Shown piece by piece: positions 7,294-17,218 of a stretch of DNA of 64,000 bases (position 1 is the stretch's first letter; every line of letters starts with the position of its first letter). The stretch is from contig JAUZNX010000002.1 in the NCBI GenBank assembly GCA_030706745.1, positions 372,001-436,000 on the forward strand, read 5' to 3'. A program made the translations under genes and the position numbers. The notes beneath the pieces were generated by a model, which saw only the letters and a program-made list of their open reading frames with translations, did not search any database and was not told the DNA's origin. The stretch is from Bacteroidota bacterium. GTDB taxonomy: Bacteria; Bacteroidota; Ignavibacteria; Palsa-1295.

Positions 7294-9906
7294 ATGCAAA
7301 TTTATCTTCGATGGATTGAGCGGGCGACGAGTGCCATGCTTGTCGTTTTGTTGCTATCCTCCGGCAGCCAGTTGTGTGCCCAACCCCAGCCACTCGTGGC
7401 GCATCTGCTTTCACCGCCAAGAAACTTTGAGATCCGGCTTGGCGATTCGCTCCAAGCAATCGTCCGAATCACTAACACGGATAACGTCGCACACTCTGCG
7501 ATCAGAGTCGAGTACCGCATTCGCAATGTTGTGACACTCATTCCGGTATACGACGACACGGTCAGCATGCCGAGCCTTGCCGCCGGTGGCAGCATCGATC
7601 TGAAGTTCCCACCCTATCCGACCAACCCCAACATTCTCAGCGAACTTGGCACGTTCGATGGATGCGCAATCATCGCAGGCGACACAACTTGCGCTCGGCT
7701 CTTTGGTGTCCGCCGGACCGCGCAGCCGTTTCGCGATCCATCGGGTAATTACAGTCATACTTCGAACGGCGATATTCCGGACCAAACGCTGTGGGTATCG
7801 GTCGGCGCGACAGTCGTCGATGGCGAGGACTCGACTTGGGATCCACCGCCTCCACGCGATTTGAACGGTGGTGGATATGGGCCGGACAAAATGCACTCGC
7901 CAGTTATCCGGCTCGACCGAAAGGACCTCGCCGGTAATTCTTATGCTGGCGCAAATGTGGGCGATACACTGACCAGTTTCCCCATAAACTTGTATGGCCA
8001 AACTCGACTGAACCTGAGCTTCGATTATGCTCGCGGAAGCCGCACCCATTTTCCGTTCAATTGGGATCGGAATGTGCTTCAGGGACCGGAATCGACGATG
8101 CTGGATCAATCCGGCAGAGTCATTCGTGCCGGCGACTCATTGGTACTCGAGTTTAAGAAGCCGACCGAACCTGCTACAAACCCATCTCCGAACGGCTGGG
8201 ATCGCATAGCAGCGATTGATGGAGGGCATGATTTCGAGTTCAAGCCTTTTATTGCGCGCGGAACGTCGAATCAGTGGATTGTCACACTGAATGGAATAAC
8301 GGATACAATTTCAAACACTTCGAATTATCTCGATACAAACTTTCGATTCCGATTACGACTAAAAGCAAAGAATGACGGGTCGATTAGTCCGCCACCTGCC
8401 GATGATGCCGATCCGTGGTACATCGACAACCCTACGGTGATTGTCCCACGTATGCCTGAAGTAGAGGTGCTGTGGGTTCGTGTGGTGAATTCTTACTCGA
8501 AGGTGCCATCGTCGCAGGCAATGTTCCCGGTCTATATGAATGTCCTTTCTTATGGCGCTTCATATGATGTTCCGTATCGCGTTTCTATTCTTGATCCCTT
8601 GGGAGACACCGTCTATTCGCAACGCGTTATTCTTGCGGGATTGGAAGGCGGAGTCGACACAGTGCTGCGGTTTCCCGATTGGGATGCCACTGAAATGCAA
8701 GGAAACAAGATATATACGGTCTCGGCGGCTATCGATGAGGTGGGATATGATGACTATTCGCAAGATAACCAGACCTCCTCGAAGTTCTTCCTGAACGTCG
8801 ACACTGGCAGTCAGGCCATTCAGGAATTTGCATTCGATGATGCCGGCATTACGCCAGCGCGGGGAGCCGGAAACGACATACCCATACTCATGGGGTGGAC
8901 CAACGGTGGAATTGGCTTCAAAAACATTAGCGGCAGCCTGGCGATGAAGTTTCAACTCACACGGGAGGATATGCTCTACGGCGTTCGGCTGTATTTTAGC
9001 GATTGGAGTAATGATGCGATTGGAATTCGAATCTCAGTTCTTACGGATGATCCAAATGCCAGTATGCCGGGCGACACGGTGGTGCTTCCAGGAATTCGGA
9101 GCACGTTTACTGACGTGATCAAAGGGGGATACTTCGATGAATTCTGGCCCTACTATTTCCCTAAGCCGATGGTGCTTCCTCCGGGAACATACTGGCTCTC
9201 GGTGAGTCAACTCGGCGCAACCAACATGAATCTTGGCGGCGATTTTTCTCGTGGTGGCGGCGAGTTTGTGAGTACGAGCAACGTGCTGCCTCGCATTCGA
9301 TCGATGTACGCAGCATCATCCCAAGACTCTCAATCGTATGGGACGCAATGGGGAAGCGGGCCGTCGGACAACAACGGCGATGTCAGCCGATCGTTCGCAA
9401 TTGAAACTCCTGCCGGCAGCGGGCTCTGGATGCCTCTGATGCCTGACACGGGTGCGTGGCCTGCAATGACATCGAGCAGTGCTCTCCAACCGGAGTTAAC
9501 GTTGAATCTTGGCTCTGCGCCGCTCATCAGTGTGGGCACGTACTTGCCGATGATCCGGCCCATGTTTGGTAACTATGTGCCGCCGCCGCGCGGAGTTGCG
9601 TCTGGCACATCGCCATCTTCAACTTTTGGACTCACGGCCAATTATCCGAATCCCTTCGATCCATCTGCGAGTCCGATGACTATTGAGTTCATGGTGCCGC
9701 TGCATGCGCCAACATTTCTGATCATCCGCAATCTCATGGGGCAAACAATACGTACATTGCTAAGCTCGTCAGTATCGCCGGGTGTGCACTCGCTGTTGTG
9801 GGATGGCAGAGATGAGCATGGCACGCGCGTGCCAGCGGGCACGTATTTCATTTCTCTTGCCTCATCCGGAGAGCATTCGATTTCAAAAGTGATTGTGACG
9901 GAGTGA
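7294..9906 (+). CDS. Large T9SS-secreted protein with FlgD-like C-terminal sorting domain
   Basis: This 870-residue exported protein begins with a signal peptide ending near SQLCAQ. The N-terminal region (about residues 25-110) looks like an Ig-like CARDB module (VRITNTDNVAHSAIRVEYRI). The middle has no recognised catalytic motif. The last 90 residues form a T9SS type A/FlgD-like tail: LTANYPNPFDPSASPMTI, then LIIRNLMGQTIRTL, then GTRVPAGTYFISL. Proteins of this kind are moved across the outer membrane by type IX secretion. The ATG at 7294 gives a good signal peptide; TTG 7252 and ATG 7336 are alternatives. A TPR gene follows 35 bases later. Confidence 0.8.
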   Translation: MQIYLRWIERATSAMLVVLLLSSGSQLCAQPQPLVAHLLSPPRNFEIRLGDSLQAIVRITNTDNVAHSAIRVEYRIRNVVTLIPVYDDTVSMPSLAAGGSIDLKFPPYPTNPNILSELGTFDGCAIIAGDTTCARLFGVRRTAQPFRDPSGNYSHTSNGDIPDQTLWVSVGATVVDGEDSTWDPPPPRDLNGGGYGPDKMHSPVIRLDRKDLAGNSYAGANVGDTLTSFPINLYGQTRLNLSFDYARGSRTHFPFNWDRNVLQGPESTMLDQSGRVIRAGDSLVLEFKKPTEPATNPSPNGWDRIAAIDGGHDFEFKPFIARGTSNQWIVTLNGITDTISNTSNYLDTNFRFRLRLKAKNDGSISPPPADDADPWYIDNPTVIVPRMPEVEVLWVRVVNSYSKVPSSQAMFPVYMNVLSYGASYDVPYRVSILDPLGDTVYSQRVILAGLEGGVDTVLRFPDWDATEMQGNKIYTVSAAIDEVGYDDYSQDNQTSSKFFLNVDTGSQAIQEFAFDDAGITPARGAGNDIPILMGWTNGGIGFKNISGSLAMKFQLTREDMLYGVRLYFSDWSNDAIGIRISVLTDDPNASMPGDTVVLPGIRSTFTDVIKGGYFDEFWPYYFPKPMVLPPGTYWLSVSQLGATNMNLGGDFSRGGGEFVSTSNVLPRIRSMYAASSQDSQSYGTQWGSGPSDNNGDVSRSFAIETPAGSGLWMPLMPDTGAWPAMTSSSALQPELTLNLGSAPLISVGTYLPMIRPMFGNYVPPPRGVASGTSPSSTFGLTANYPNPFDPSASPMTIEFMVPLHAPTFLIIRNLMGQTIRTLLSSSVSPGVHSLLWDGRDEHGTRVPAGTYFISLASSGEHSISKVIVTE

Positions 9907-9941
9907 TGCAAGTGCATTGAGAATTCTTCCTCTATCAGCCC

Positions 9942-10751
9942 GTGTTGGCAACGGAGGGAAGATCACCGTCACGATTTGTTTGGGCATTGGTCGAAGAACT
10001 CATCCGTCGATCGCAGGAATTTCTGAAGAAGGACATCGAGCGATTTCGAGCGATGAACTACGAGGCGCTCGCTCAAGCGCGTCAGCTTTCAGAGCGCGAA
10101 TGCGAGGCCGATGCATTGCGCAACATCGCGATCGGTGAACGCTATGTCCGCAATTTCGATCTTGCTCGATACTACGCATTGATGGCGCTCAACATCGAAC
10201 GCGAGTTGGGACGCAGCGGCGCCGAAGCAGAAACACTGTGTGTTCTCGGTCGCATCTCGCGCGAGTCCGGAGATTCTGCACATGCAGAGAGCTACTTCCT
10301 TAAGGCCATGGAAATACTCGATCGCGCGGGCGAAAGCCGGGGCAGGACCATGGCGCTCACATCGCTCGGAGGTTTGGCGTTCGATTCCGGCAGAATCGAT
10401 GAGGCACTCGTCTTTCTCCAACATGCAAAGGCGCTCTATGAAGCGGAAGAGAACGAGGAGGGCATCGCGGGTCTCAGGATTAACTACTCGTTGATTTATC
10501 TTGAGCAGGGCGATCACGATCGGGCGATCACCGAGGCGATAGCGGCATATCGCACATTCCAAAGATTGGATCAGCCTCGGAATATCGTCTTTTCCGAGGC
10601 GAACCTTGGAAAGATCATGGCGCGTACTGGCAATGCAAAGGCAGCGCGCGAATATTATGAGGCAGCATTGCTCCGCGCCTCGGAAGTACACATGGATAGT
10701 CTCCAGTTGGAGATCGAGAATGAATTGGCTGCGCTCCCTCGGGTTCTTTGA
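9942..10751 (+). CDS. Tetratricopeptide-repeat protein
   Basis: The 269-residue protein consists of helical repeats with TPR spacing, for example ALMALNIERELG, SYFLKAMEILDRAGESRG, FLQHAKALYEAEENEEG and EYYEAALLRASEVHMD. No signal peptide or enzyme domain is seen, so it is probably a cytoplasmic scaffold. The pattern of Glu/Arg-rich repeats resembles TPR regions of SARP or AfsR-type regulators, but no DNA-binding part is present. The start is uncertain: GTG at 9942 is used, with ATG at 10053 as a shorter choice. It may be cotranscribed with the preceding T9SS gene. Confidence 0.7.
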   Translation: MLATEGRSPSRFVWALVEELIRRSQEFLKKDIERFRAMNYEALAQARQLSERECEADALRNIAIGERYVRNFDLARYYALMALNIERELGRSGAEAETLCVLGRISRESGDSAHAESYFLKAMEILDRAGESRGRTMALTSLGGLAFDSGRIDEALVFLQHAKALYEAEENEEGIAGLRINYSLIYLEQGDHDRAITEAIAAYRTFQRLDQPRNIVFSEANLGKIMARTGNAKAAREYYEAALLRASEVHMDSLQLEIENELAALPRVL

Positions 10752-10807
10752 GATCGACAGGGACCACTGCCAGCGCCCCTCCAGGTCTATGGGCAAATGT
10801 AAATGAA

Positions 10808-10837
10808 CCATTGGCGGAGTTTGATCTCCGCCAATGG
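10808..10837. terminator. Hairpin between convergent TPR and OmpA genes
   Basis: A perfect 12-base-pair stem, CCATTGGCGGAG against CTCCGCCAATGG with a six-base loop, lies between two converging genes. On the minus strand it is followed by the T-rich TTCATTTACATTT, which fits termination of the OmpA gene. Confidence 0.75.
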
Positions 10838-10878
10838 CTCTCGGTTAGACAGTCAGGCCTCGTGTTGGTCCCAGTGCC

Positions 10879-12066
10879 TTACCTACTGGGTTGCGCGCCT
10901 GCTGCTCCCGAACACGGTTCGATGACCTTCACGGCGATGCGCCGGTTGAGCGTTCGCGCGGCCTCGAGTTGTTCCGCCGTAAGATTTGGTTGTTCCGGCA
11001 CCGCGCTGTTCGTTTCGCCGAAGCCGACAGTGCGGACGATCTTGCTGGGATCGACTCCCTGTTCCACTAACCAGATCCGGAGGCGTTCAGCACGCTGTTC
11101 GGAAAGAGTCTGATTATGTTCAGCTGGGCCCTCCTGACTGGCAAAGCCCTGAATCTCAACTTTGAGTTCTGGGCACTGATTCACCAGTTGCTTGATCTGA
11201 TGGAGATTGCTGATGTTATTCGGCACCGCCATGTTGAAGTGATCGGTGTTCACGGTGAATAACGTACCCGGAAAGTTGAAGATTGTGCCGACCTTTGGGT
11301 TGATGCAATACACCGAATCCATTTGATCCCTGACATAGACGGTATCGCTGTGAAGCACGGTTCTCTCGATGACGTCATGCGTGACGACAGCCATTGGGGT
11401 CGGTGCTACTGCCGGAGTGAAGATGTAGTAGCTGAACCCAAGTCCCATTGTTACGAAGACATCCTGCCGACTGTTGTTCGGGTCGGAGTAATCATCGAGC
11501 CAATCGGTTCCGGTCAGATGCAAGAGTCCCTTTCCATTGAACGTAATGTTAGGGGCGAGGTACATTTCAAACCCCACACCGCCCGCGCCACCAATAACGT
11601 TCTTGCTATAAACGCCGGCAGCATTGTTCCGTAACGGAGCATCATTTGCGTCCTTGGGTTCGAAGTTCAACGCCTCGATTCCTGCAATGACGTACGGAAC
11701 GAACGTCTGTTCGGGGAATACATTGTATGAGCCCATCAGCTCCCAGCCACCAACGCGAGTGTGGTTCAGCGAACCGATCGCCCCACCGCCGCTATTGAGG
11801 ATGCTTGCTGCCGTCGCCTTGTAGCGCAGCAACCCGCCATTATAGGCAGCATGCAGGGAGAGCCAATCCATAATATTCCATCGAATAAAGGCTTCGCCCT
11901 GGAATGCGAACTGATTGTCGGTGTAATTGCCATAATACTTATTGCCTCCGCCATCGACGCCGAAGGCGATTTGGCCGGCTTTGCTTTGAGCTTGCGCGCT
12001 CGAGCCCATCAGCCCGAGAACACCCACGACGAGCAGAGCCATGCCCCATTTCACTAGGTGTTTCAT
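10879..12066 (-). CDS. OmpA-family outer membrane porin
   Basis: This 395-residue protein has a signal peptide (cleavage near SSAQAQ) and an eight-strand-like barrel region of about residues 28-225, rich in aromatic/glycine alternation. The C-terminal OmpA domain binds peptidoglycan; visible motifs are VEIQGFASQEGP around residue 305, LSEQRAERLRIWL, and LNRRIAVKVIEP at the end. In the usual TDxxG motif the position is ASQEG here, a common variation. It should link outer membrane to wall. The gene stands alone, with a long 467-bp upstream region. Confidence 0.88.
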   Translation of the reverse strand: MKHLVKWGMALLVVGVLGLMGSSAQAQSKAGQIAFGVDGGGNKYYGNYTDNQFAFQGEAFIRWNIMDWLSLHAAYNGGLLRYKATAASILNSGGGAIGSLNHTRVGGWELMGSYNVFPEQTFVPYVIAGIEALNFEPKDANDAPLRNNAAGVYSKNVIGGAGGVGFEMYLAPNITFNGKGLLHLTGTDWLDDYSDPNNSRQDVFVTMGLGFSYYIFTPAVAPTPMAVVTHDVIERTVLHSDTVYVRDQMDSVYCINPKVGTIFNFPGTLFTVNTDHFNMAVPNNISNLHQIKQLVNQCPELKVEIQGFASQEGPAEHNQTLSEQRAERLRIWLVEQGVDPSKIVRTVGFGETNSAVPEQPNLTAEQLEAARTLNRRIAVKVIEPCSGAAGAQPSR

Positions 12067-12533
12067 GATCGTAGTTTTTAATTGGTCCGCACCGCATGGA
12101 ATTACGCGGGCGAAGAACCATCCGCTGAGCCCGAACTCGCGATGAAGGCGTCTTGAAAGTGGAAGGGCCGGGGGTGAGAGTCCCCGTCGGTTCTGCTTGG
12201 AGAGCGTGAGCGTGAGAGTCAGCTCGGGTGGATGTCCTCAATGCGCAATCAGATCGAACCGTATGCCAAGCTCAATTCCATGAATTTTCGCGCACCAGCT
12301 CAGCACAAAGCGTCAAGATTGTTGGCGATTAGAGGAAATCATTTATGCTTTCCGATTCCGGGTTTTCGGAGTGCGAGACCCGATAAGAGAGGACCTTAAT
12401 AATGAACGAGAGACCGCGTGTGAACGCCATTCATGCGGGTTCTGACCTCCCGGACGCGATGTGCTCGGATTCTGTGACTTTCCTCGATGGTTTGGGGTTA
12501 CTTATCTATCCACACTAATCCCAAATACTGATT
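12067..12533. other. 467-bp divergent intergenic region with a GC-rich structured segment
   Basis: No gene is supported between the OmpA gene (minus) and the T9SS gene at 12534 (plus). Positions 12151-12240 hold a run of short stems, including GGGG-gtgagagt-CCCC, whose order loosely recalls a cobalamin riboswitch core; the conserved CCCGCNACTG and B12-box sequences are missing. The remainder (12241-12533) shows no motif that I recognise. Confidence 0.5.
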
Positions 12534-14387
12534 ATGAGACCGATGTTCGCTGTGCTCATTTTGTTTGCCATTGCCAATGTTTCTGGCGCCCAGACGCTTG
12601 GCACCTGTCACATCTTTCCATCGAATAATCCATGGAACGAGCGGATTGACACGTTGCCGGTTCATCCACGCTCGGCGCAGTTCATTGCAAGCGTTGGCGG
12701 GACGATCCACGTGCATCCTGATTTCGGAAGCAATGCTCTCTATGGCATTCCCTGGGTTGCTGTGAACAACTCACAGCCCCCCGTGAAAGTTACGATTACC
12801 TCAGGCTGGGGTCAAGAGGATCCCGGGCCGATGCCGATCCCCGCGAACGCTCCGGTCGAGAATCCGCCACCACCGAATGGGGACGCACACGTGCTCGTTG
12901 TTGATACCAGCGATCATCATCTGTATGAGTTGTATCAAGGGATCAAAGACAACTCTGGTACAGGCTGGACTGCCACGACCAGCGCAAAGTTCGCGCTTGA
13001 CTCGAACAATTTCCGTCCGGATGGCTGGACTTCCTGTGATGCGGCGGGACTCCCGATCTGGCCGGGACTTGTTCGTCAGTATGAATGCAAAGCGGGCGAG
13101 ATCAAGCACGCCTTGCGTTTTACAATCCCACATTCCTCACGTGGATATATTTTTCCAGCCCGGCACTTCGCGAGTTCCAATACCGACACCACAAGCGTCA
13201 TGCCCATGGGGCTTCGCTTGCGCTTGAAGGCCTCCTACGATGACTCTCGTGATACTGGAAATGCCAAAGTTATTGTTACCGCGCTCAAACGCTACGGTAT
13301 TATCCTCGCTGATAATGGATCGAGCTGGTACATCTCCGGCGAAACGAACACCGGATGGGACGATAACGACATCAGCCAGCTCCGCGCGATTACCGGCAAC
13401 GATTTTGAAGTTGTTTATACCGGACCCATTGCTGTTGATTCCGGTCAATTCCCGACGCCGGTCATACCGATACCAGGTAGTGTCACTGGTCTCACAGCGC
13501 CAGCTTTCGCGTATGACACGGTGCTGGCTGGGACATCGAACGCATTTCCGGTCGTGCTGCACAACTCTGGCGTGGCGACGGTCAACATGAATCTGATAAA
13601 AGTTAAGTCGGGCCTTGCATTTGCGATGACATCGACTCCGCCCACTTCGATTGCGCCGAATGCCAGCGCCATTGTGATGATCCGATTTAGTCCAACAATT
13701 TCGGGTCAAATCGTCGATACACTGACAATTAAGAGTGACGATGCGACCAATCCCGCTATCAAAGTACCGCTGATGGGTTTTGGATCATCTGGCGTGTTTC
13801 ATGTCAGCACGAGTCCGTTCAGATTTGGCCGGGTAGCACTTGGCCAGCCGGACACGATGCTGTTCAGTTTCGGCAACACCGGCACCGGCAGACTCAGCGT
13901 GGATGTCTCGAACACAAATGGCACCAACCCTGACTTTACGATCCTAACGGTCCAGCCGCCAGTTCCACCGCCGTTCTTATTGCAGCCGGGAGATTCGATT
14001 CAAGCTGTGGTTCAATTCATTCCGTCGAAGGCTGGCTTCGACACCACGTCGTTTATGCTTTCCATTTCGGATTACGTCGGCGAGAGCCATGACACGACAG
14101 TGTCTATTATAGGGGAGGGCATCGTAAGTACTTCAGTGGCCGCTCCATTGCCGCTGCTTGGCATTCGGATATATCCGAATCCGACACAAGGGATCCTCCG
14201 GATCACGAGTGATGCGGTTGGGACTGCGAGCGTCGATGTTACCGATGCGCTTGGCCGCAGCGTCTATCGCGGACGTCTCAGCGCGTCCGGCACGCTCGAT
14301 CTCAGCAGTCTGCCCAATGGCTCCTACTTCGTGCATTTGAAAACACCGGGCGGCCAGGCAAGCCAGCACATAGAACTGCTCCGCTGA
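12534..14387 (+). CDS. T9SS-secreted protein with a conserved globular N-domain and choice-of-anchor repeats
   Basis: This 617-residue protein has a signal peptide (cleavage near VSGAQ). Residues 20-310 match a widespread but uncharacterised exported family: IFPSNNPWNERIDTLPV, HPDFGS, DAHVLVVDTSDHHLYELY, PIWPGLVRQYECKAGEIKHA, then MGLRLRLKAS and LADNGSSWYISG. Two Ig-like choice-of-anchor D units follow (about 325-530), and the final 75 residues are a T9SS tail (IRIYPNPTQG, LPNGSYFVHL). The conserved Asp/His/Trp set of the N-domain hints at an enzyme, but no reaction is known to me. A hairpin lies 62 bases after the stop. Confidence 0.82.
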   Translation: MRPMFAVLILFAIANVSGAQTLGTCHIFPSNNPWNERIDTLPVHPRSAQFIASVGGTIHVHPDFGSNALYGIPWVAVNNSQPPVKVTITSGWGQEDPGPMPIPANAPVENPPPPNGDAHVLVVDTSDHHLYELYQGIKDNSGTGWTATTSAKFALDSNNFRPDGWTSCDAAGLPIWPGLVRQYECKAGEIKHALRFTIPHSSRGYIFPARHFASSNTDTTSVMPMGLRLRLKASYDDSRDTGNAKVIVTALKRYGIILADNGSSWYISGETNTGWDDNDISQLRAITGNDFEVVYTGPIAVDSGQFPTPVIPIPGSVTGLTAPAFAYDTVLAGTSNAFPVVLHNSGVATVNMNLIKVKSGLAFAMTSTPPTSIAPNASAIVMIRFSPTISGQIVDTLTIKSDDATNPAIKVPLMGFGSSGVFHVSTSPFRFGRVALGQPDTMLFSFGNTGTGRLSVDVSNTNGTNPDFTILTVQPPVPPPFLLQPGDSIQAVVQFIPSKAGFDTTSFMLSISDYVGESHDTTVSIIGEGIVSTSVAAPLPLLGIRIYPNPTQGILRITSDAVGTASVDVTDALGRSVYRGRLSASGTLDLSSLPNGSYFVHLKTPGGQASQHIELLR

Positions 14388-14428
14388 TCTAGAAGAGGCG
14401 AGCTGGGCGTGTCCCAAGGTTTCTGCCG

Positions 14429-14436
14429 TATTTTTG
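14429..14436 (+). promoter_or_regulatory. Candidate -7 box TATTTTTG upstream of gap
   Basis: TATTTTTG matches TAnnTTTG and lies 119 bases before the gap start codon, between the T9SS stop and two hairpins. If active, the gap mRNA would carry both hairpins in its leader. Confidence 0.3.
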
Positions 14437-14449
14437 TATGAATCCTGTG

Positions 14450-14476
14450 TGACACCGCTTCGTAGAAGCGGTGTCA
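14450..14476 (+). terminator. Strong hairpin after the T9SS gene
   Basis: TGACACCGCTTC pairs perfectly with GAAGCGGTGTCA around a three-base loop. The tail is only modestly T-rich (TTCGTCGTCATT), so termination may be incomplete. Confidence 0.5.
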
Positions 14477-14482
14477 TTCGTC

Positions 14483-15556
<1,074 letters not shown>

Positions 15557-15566
15557 AGGATTGTTT

Positions 15567-15593
15567 AGTCACCGGGAGTATACTCCGGTGACT
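15567..15593. terminator. Palindromic terminator shared by gap and the convergent gene
   Basis: Arms AGTCACCGG and CCGGTGACT enclose GAGTATACT, itself mostly palindromic. It lies in the 38-bp gap between the gap stop codon and the end of the convergent gene, with a short T/A-rich tail on either side, so it can act in both directions. Confidence 0.6.
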
Positions 15594-15594
15594 T

Positions 15595-16620
15595 TCAAAA
15601 ACGGTACGAGAGAGAGGCGGACAAACCTGCCTTAGTAAGCCACCCGCGACTCTGAGGCAACAGTTCGCTCACTTGTGCAACCGTCTCAAGATCGAGTTTA
15701 CCTGTAATCGCAATCGCCACTCCTGCAGACTGCCGTGTGAGCAGCCCATAGGTCGATGCCGCCGCCGTGATCTCAGCGATGGGCCGCACTTCTTCGCCAA
15801 AACTAAATTGCAGACTCCCGCCAAGCCAATAAACGCGTTGGCTGGAGGCGATTGGGCTCGTATTCACTTCGCCGATCACGTTGTGATACTGCAGACCTTC
15901 ATGCGCGAAGATCGTGTCGTGATAGGAAATCGTCTGGGCAATGGAAGAGAATGCGAATGTCTCTTCACCGCAAAGCAACTGCAACGATACGTGATCCGAA
16001 ATACTATACCCGACACCCGCAAATGCATCGGTAAATGAAAATTGGTGGAGAAGCACATTCGAACCGAATTGCTGTGACATTGCAGCGCCGAGAATAGCGG
16101 AGAAGCTGTGTAGTTGCTCTGGTCCACTATCGGGCAAAGTGATTGGTGCAGCGGGATGGGTATCCAGTCGAACTGTGATACCCTGGGGAGTCAGTTCATG
16201 TGTGCGGCATGTGTAAAGCGGTGGTACCAACTGCGCGCTATCCCGAATTTGCGCGCTATCCCGAATTGTAAACGGGTCATTGGAATCCTGAGTGTATCTA
16301 AGCGGCTGCTCCAATGGTGTTGTTAGCCGTGTGACATGCTTGTTGATAGGTTTAGGCATCGGTTGCGCGTTCGACGATGGAGCGGCAGTTATTGATGTGG
16401 AATTGATCGGGTTCTTCACCAATCGCGGCTCTGATGGTCTCATTGACAGCCCTGCCACAATCGCCCCGGCGAGGAAGGTGACGCCGATCCATGCGAATGG
16501 AACACGCCAGCGAGCACGTGGCGTGGCGTTCGACACAAGACCCGCCATGCGCGAGAAGGGCGGCTTCACCTCTCGTGAACCAAGCGCATCCAAGTAATCG
16601 GAATAAGTTCTTTTAGACAT
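15595..16620 (-). CDS. Membrane-anchored protein with barrel-like C-terminus, partner of the ECF sigma factor
   Basis: This 341-residue protein is not recognised as a known family. Residues 1-40 are polar and basic, and one hydrophobic helix spans about 41-60 (PFAWIGVTFLAGAIVAGL). A Pro/Ser/Thr-rich linker contains a duplicated IRDSAQ (119-130). From about residue 165 to the end there is amphipathic beta pattern, closing in SASLSYRF, like an outer membrane strand. Its start overlaps the sigma gene by eight bases, so translation is coupled. In that position an anti-sigma factor is expected; no zinc HxxxCxxC motif is seen. The start is set at ATG 16620, since the upstream extension only reads through the sigma gene. 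Confidence 0.75.
   Translation of the reverse strand: MSKRTYSDYLDALGSREVKPPFSRMAGLVSNATPRARWRVPFAWIGVTFLAGAIVAGLSMRPSEPRLVKNPINSTSITAAPSSNAQPMPKPINKHVTRLTTPLEQPLRYTQDSNDPFTIRDSAQIRDSAQLVPPLYTCRTHELTPQGITVRLDTHPAAPITLPDSGPEQLHSFSAILGAAMSQQFGSNVLLHQFSFTDAFAGVGYSISDHVSLQLLCGEETFAFSSIAQTISYHDTIFAHEGLQYHNVIGEVNTSPIASSQRVYWLGGSLQFSFGEEVRPIAEITAAASTYGLLTRQSAGVAIAITGKLDLETVAQVSELLPQSRGWLTKAGLSASLSYRF
16232..16267. repeat. Exact tandem 18-bp duplication inside a coding region
   Basis: Two consecutive identical 18-base units (starting TGCGCGCTATCC) encode IRDSAQ twice in the linker of the barrel-like protein. The unit length keeps the frame. Confidence 0.9.
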
Positions 16621-17206
16621 AGCTCTCCTGCGCAAGGAAAATATGATTGATCGGCGGCTCGATTGATTGGCCGGGTGCCGGTTCAGAGATCGACAGGCCC
16701 TTTGCCTCTGGCAGTGTGACGCCGAGCACGGTCGCAAGTCTCTCGCGGCCCCGTTTCAGGCGCGTCTTCACCCCGCTCAGTGTCCCTCCCTGAATGCGGC
16801 GAATCTCTTCGAGTGAAAGATCGCTGACTTCGAAGAGTACGACCGTTTCCCGCATCTTCCCGGGCAATGTTTGCAATGCGTCCATGACGATTCGGATTTC
16901 GGCGGTGGTATCGGGTGATGTTCCAGTCGAGTGTTGCATCCTGGCAAGCGCCTCGTCGTATGGCACGCGCCTACGCTCGCGGTATCGGCGGCGCTTGTGG
17001 AGTCGTGAAGCGATTCTGATAAGATAGTGGAGGAAATTCTCGTGCTGTGTTTCGTGATCGAATTTTTCGAATGCTGCCAGTACCGTGGCGCTCACAAGGT
17101 CCTCGCCGTCCATCTCATCTCGTGTGACGGCCAGCGCATAGCGCGAGAGCCGGTCGTAGACCGGCTCCAAAAGCTCCAGAAATCGGCGCTGGCGGTCGTC
17201 AGTCAT
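16613..17206 (-). CDS. RNA polymerase ECF-type sigma factor
   Basis: This 197-residue protein is a two-domain sigma-70 family regulator. Sigma region 2 covers about residues 10-80 (YDRLSRYALAVTRDEMDGEDLVSATVLAAFEKFD, read in two parts, with the DAEDLVQ-like motif). Sigma region 4 covers about 105-160 (LPGKMRETVVLFEVSDLSLEEI, again in two parts). It ends in a 35-residue tail beyond usual length. It lies 12 bases after a lipoprotein gene and overlaps the next gene by eight bases; the three form a unit. That next gene should encode its regulator or an envelope target. The trigger cannot be read. Confidence 0.9.
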   Translation of the reverse strand: MTDDRQRRFLELLEPVYDRLSRYALAVTRDEMDGEDLVSATVLAAFEKFDHETQHENFLHYLIRIASRLHKRRRYRERRRVPYDEALARMQHSTGTSPDTTAEIRIVMDALQTLPGKMRETVVLFEVSDLSLEEIRRIQGGTLSGVKTRLKRGRERLATVLGVTLPEAKGLSISEPAPGQSIEPPINHIFLAQESYV

Positions 17207-17218
17207 GCATCACTGAAG

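Noticed and set aside
12151-12240. FMN riboswitch
   Set aside because: The GGGGTGA-TCCCC stem is similar, but the following conserved segments are absent.
16621-16737. Longer start for the barrel-like protein
   Set aside because: It overlaps the sigma factor gene in another frame and is Arg/Ser-rich shadow sequence.
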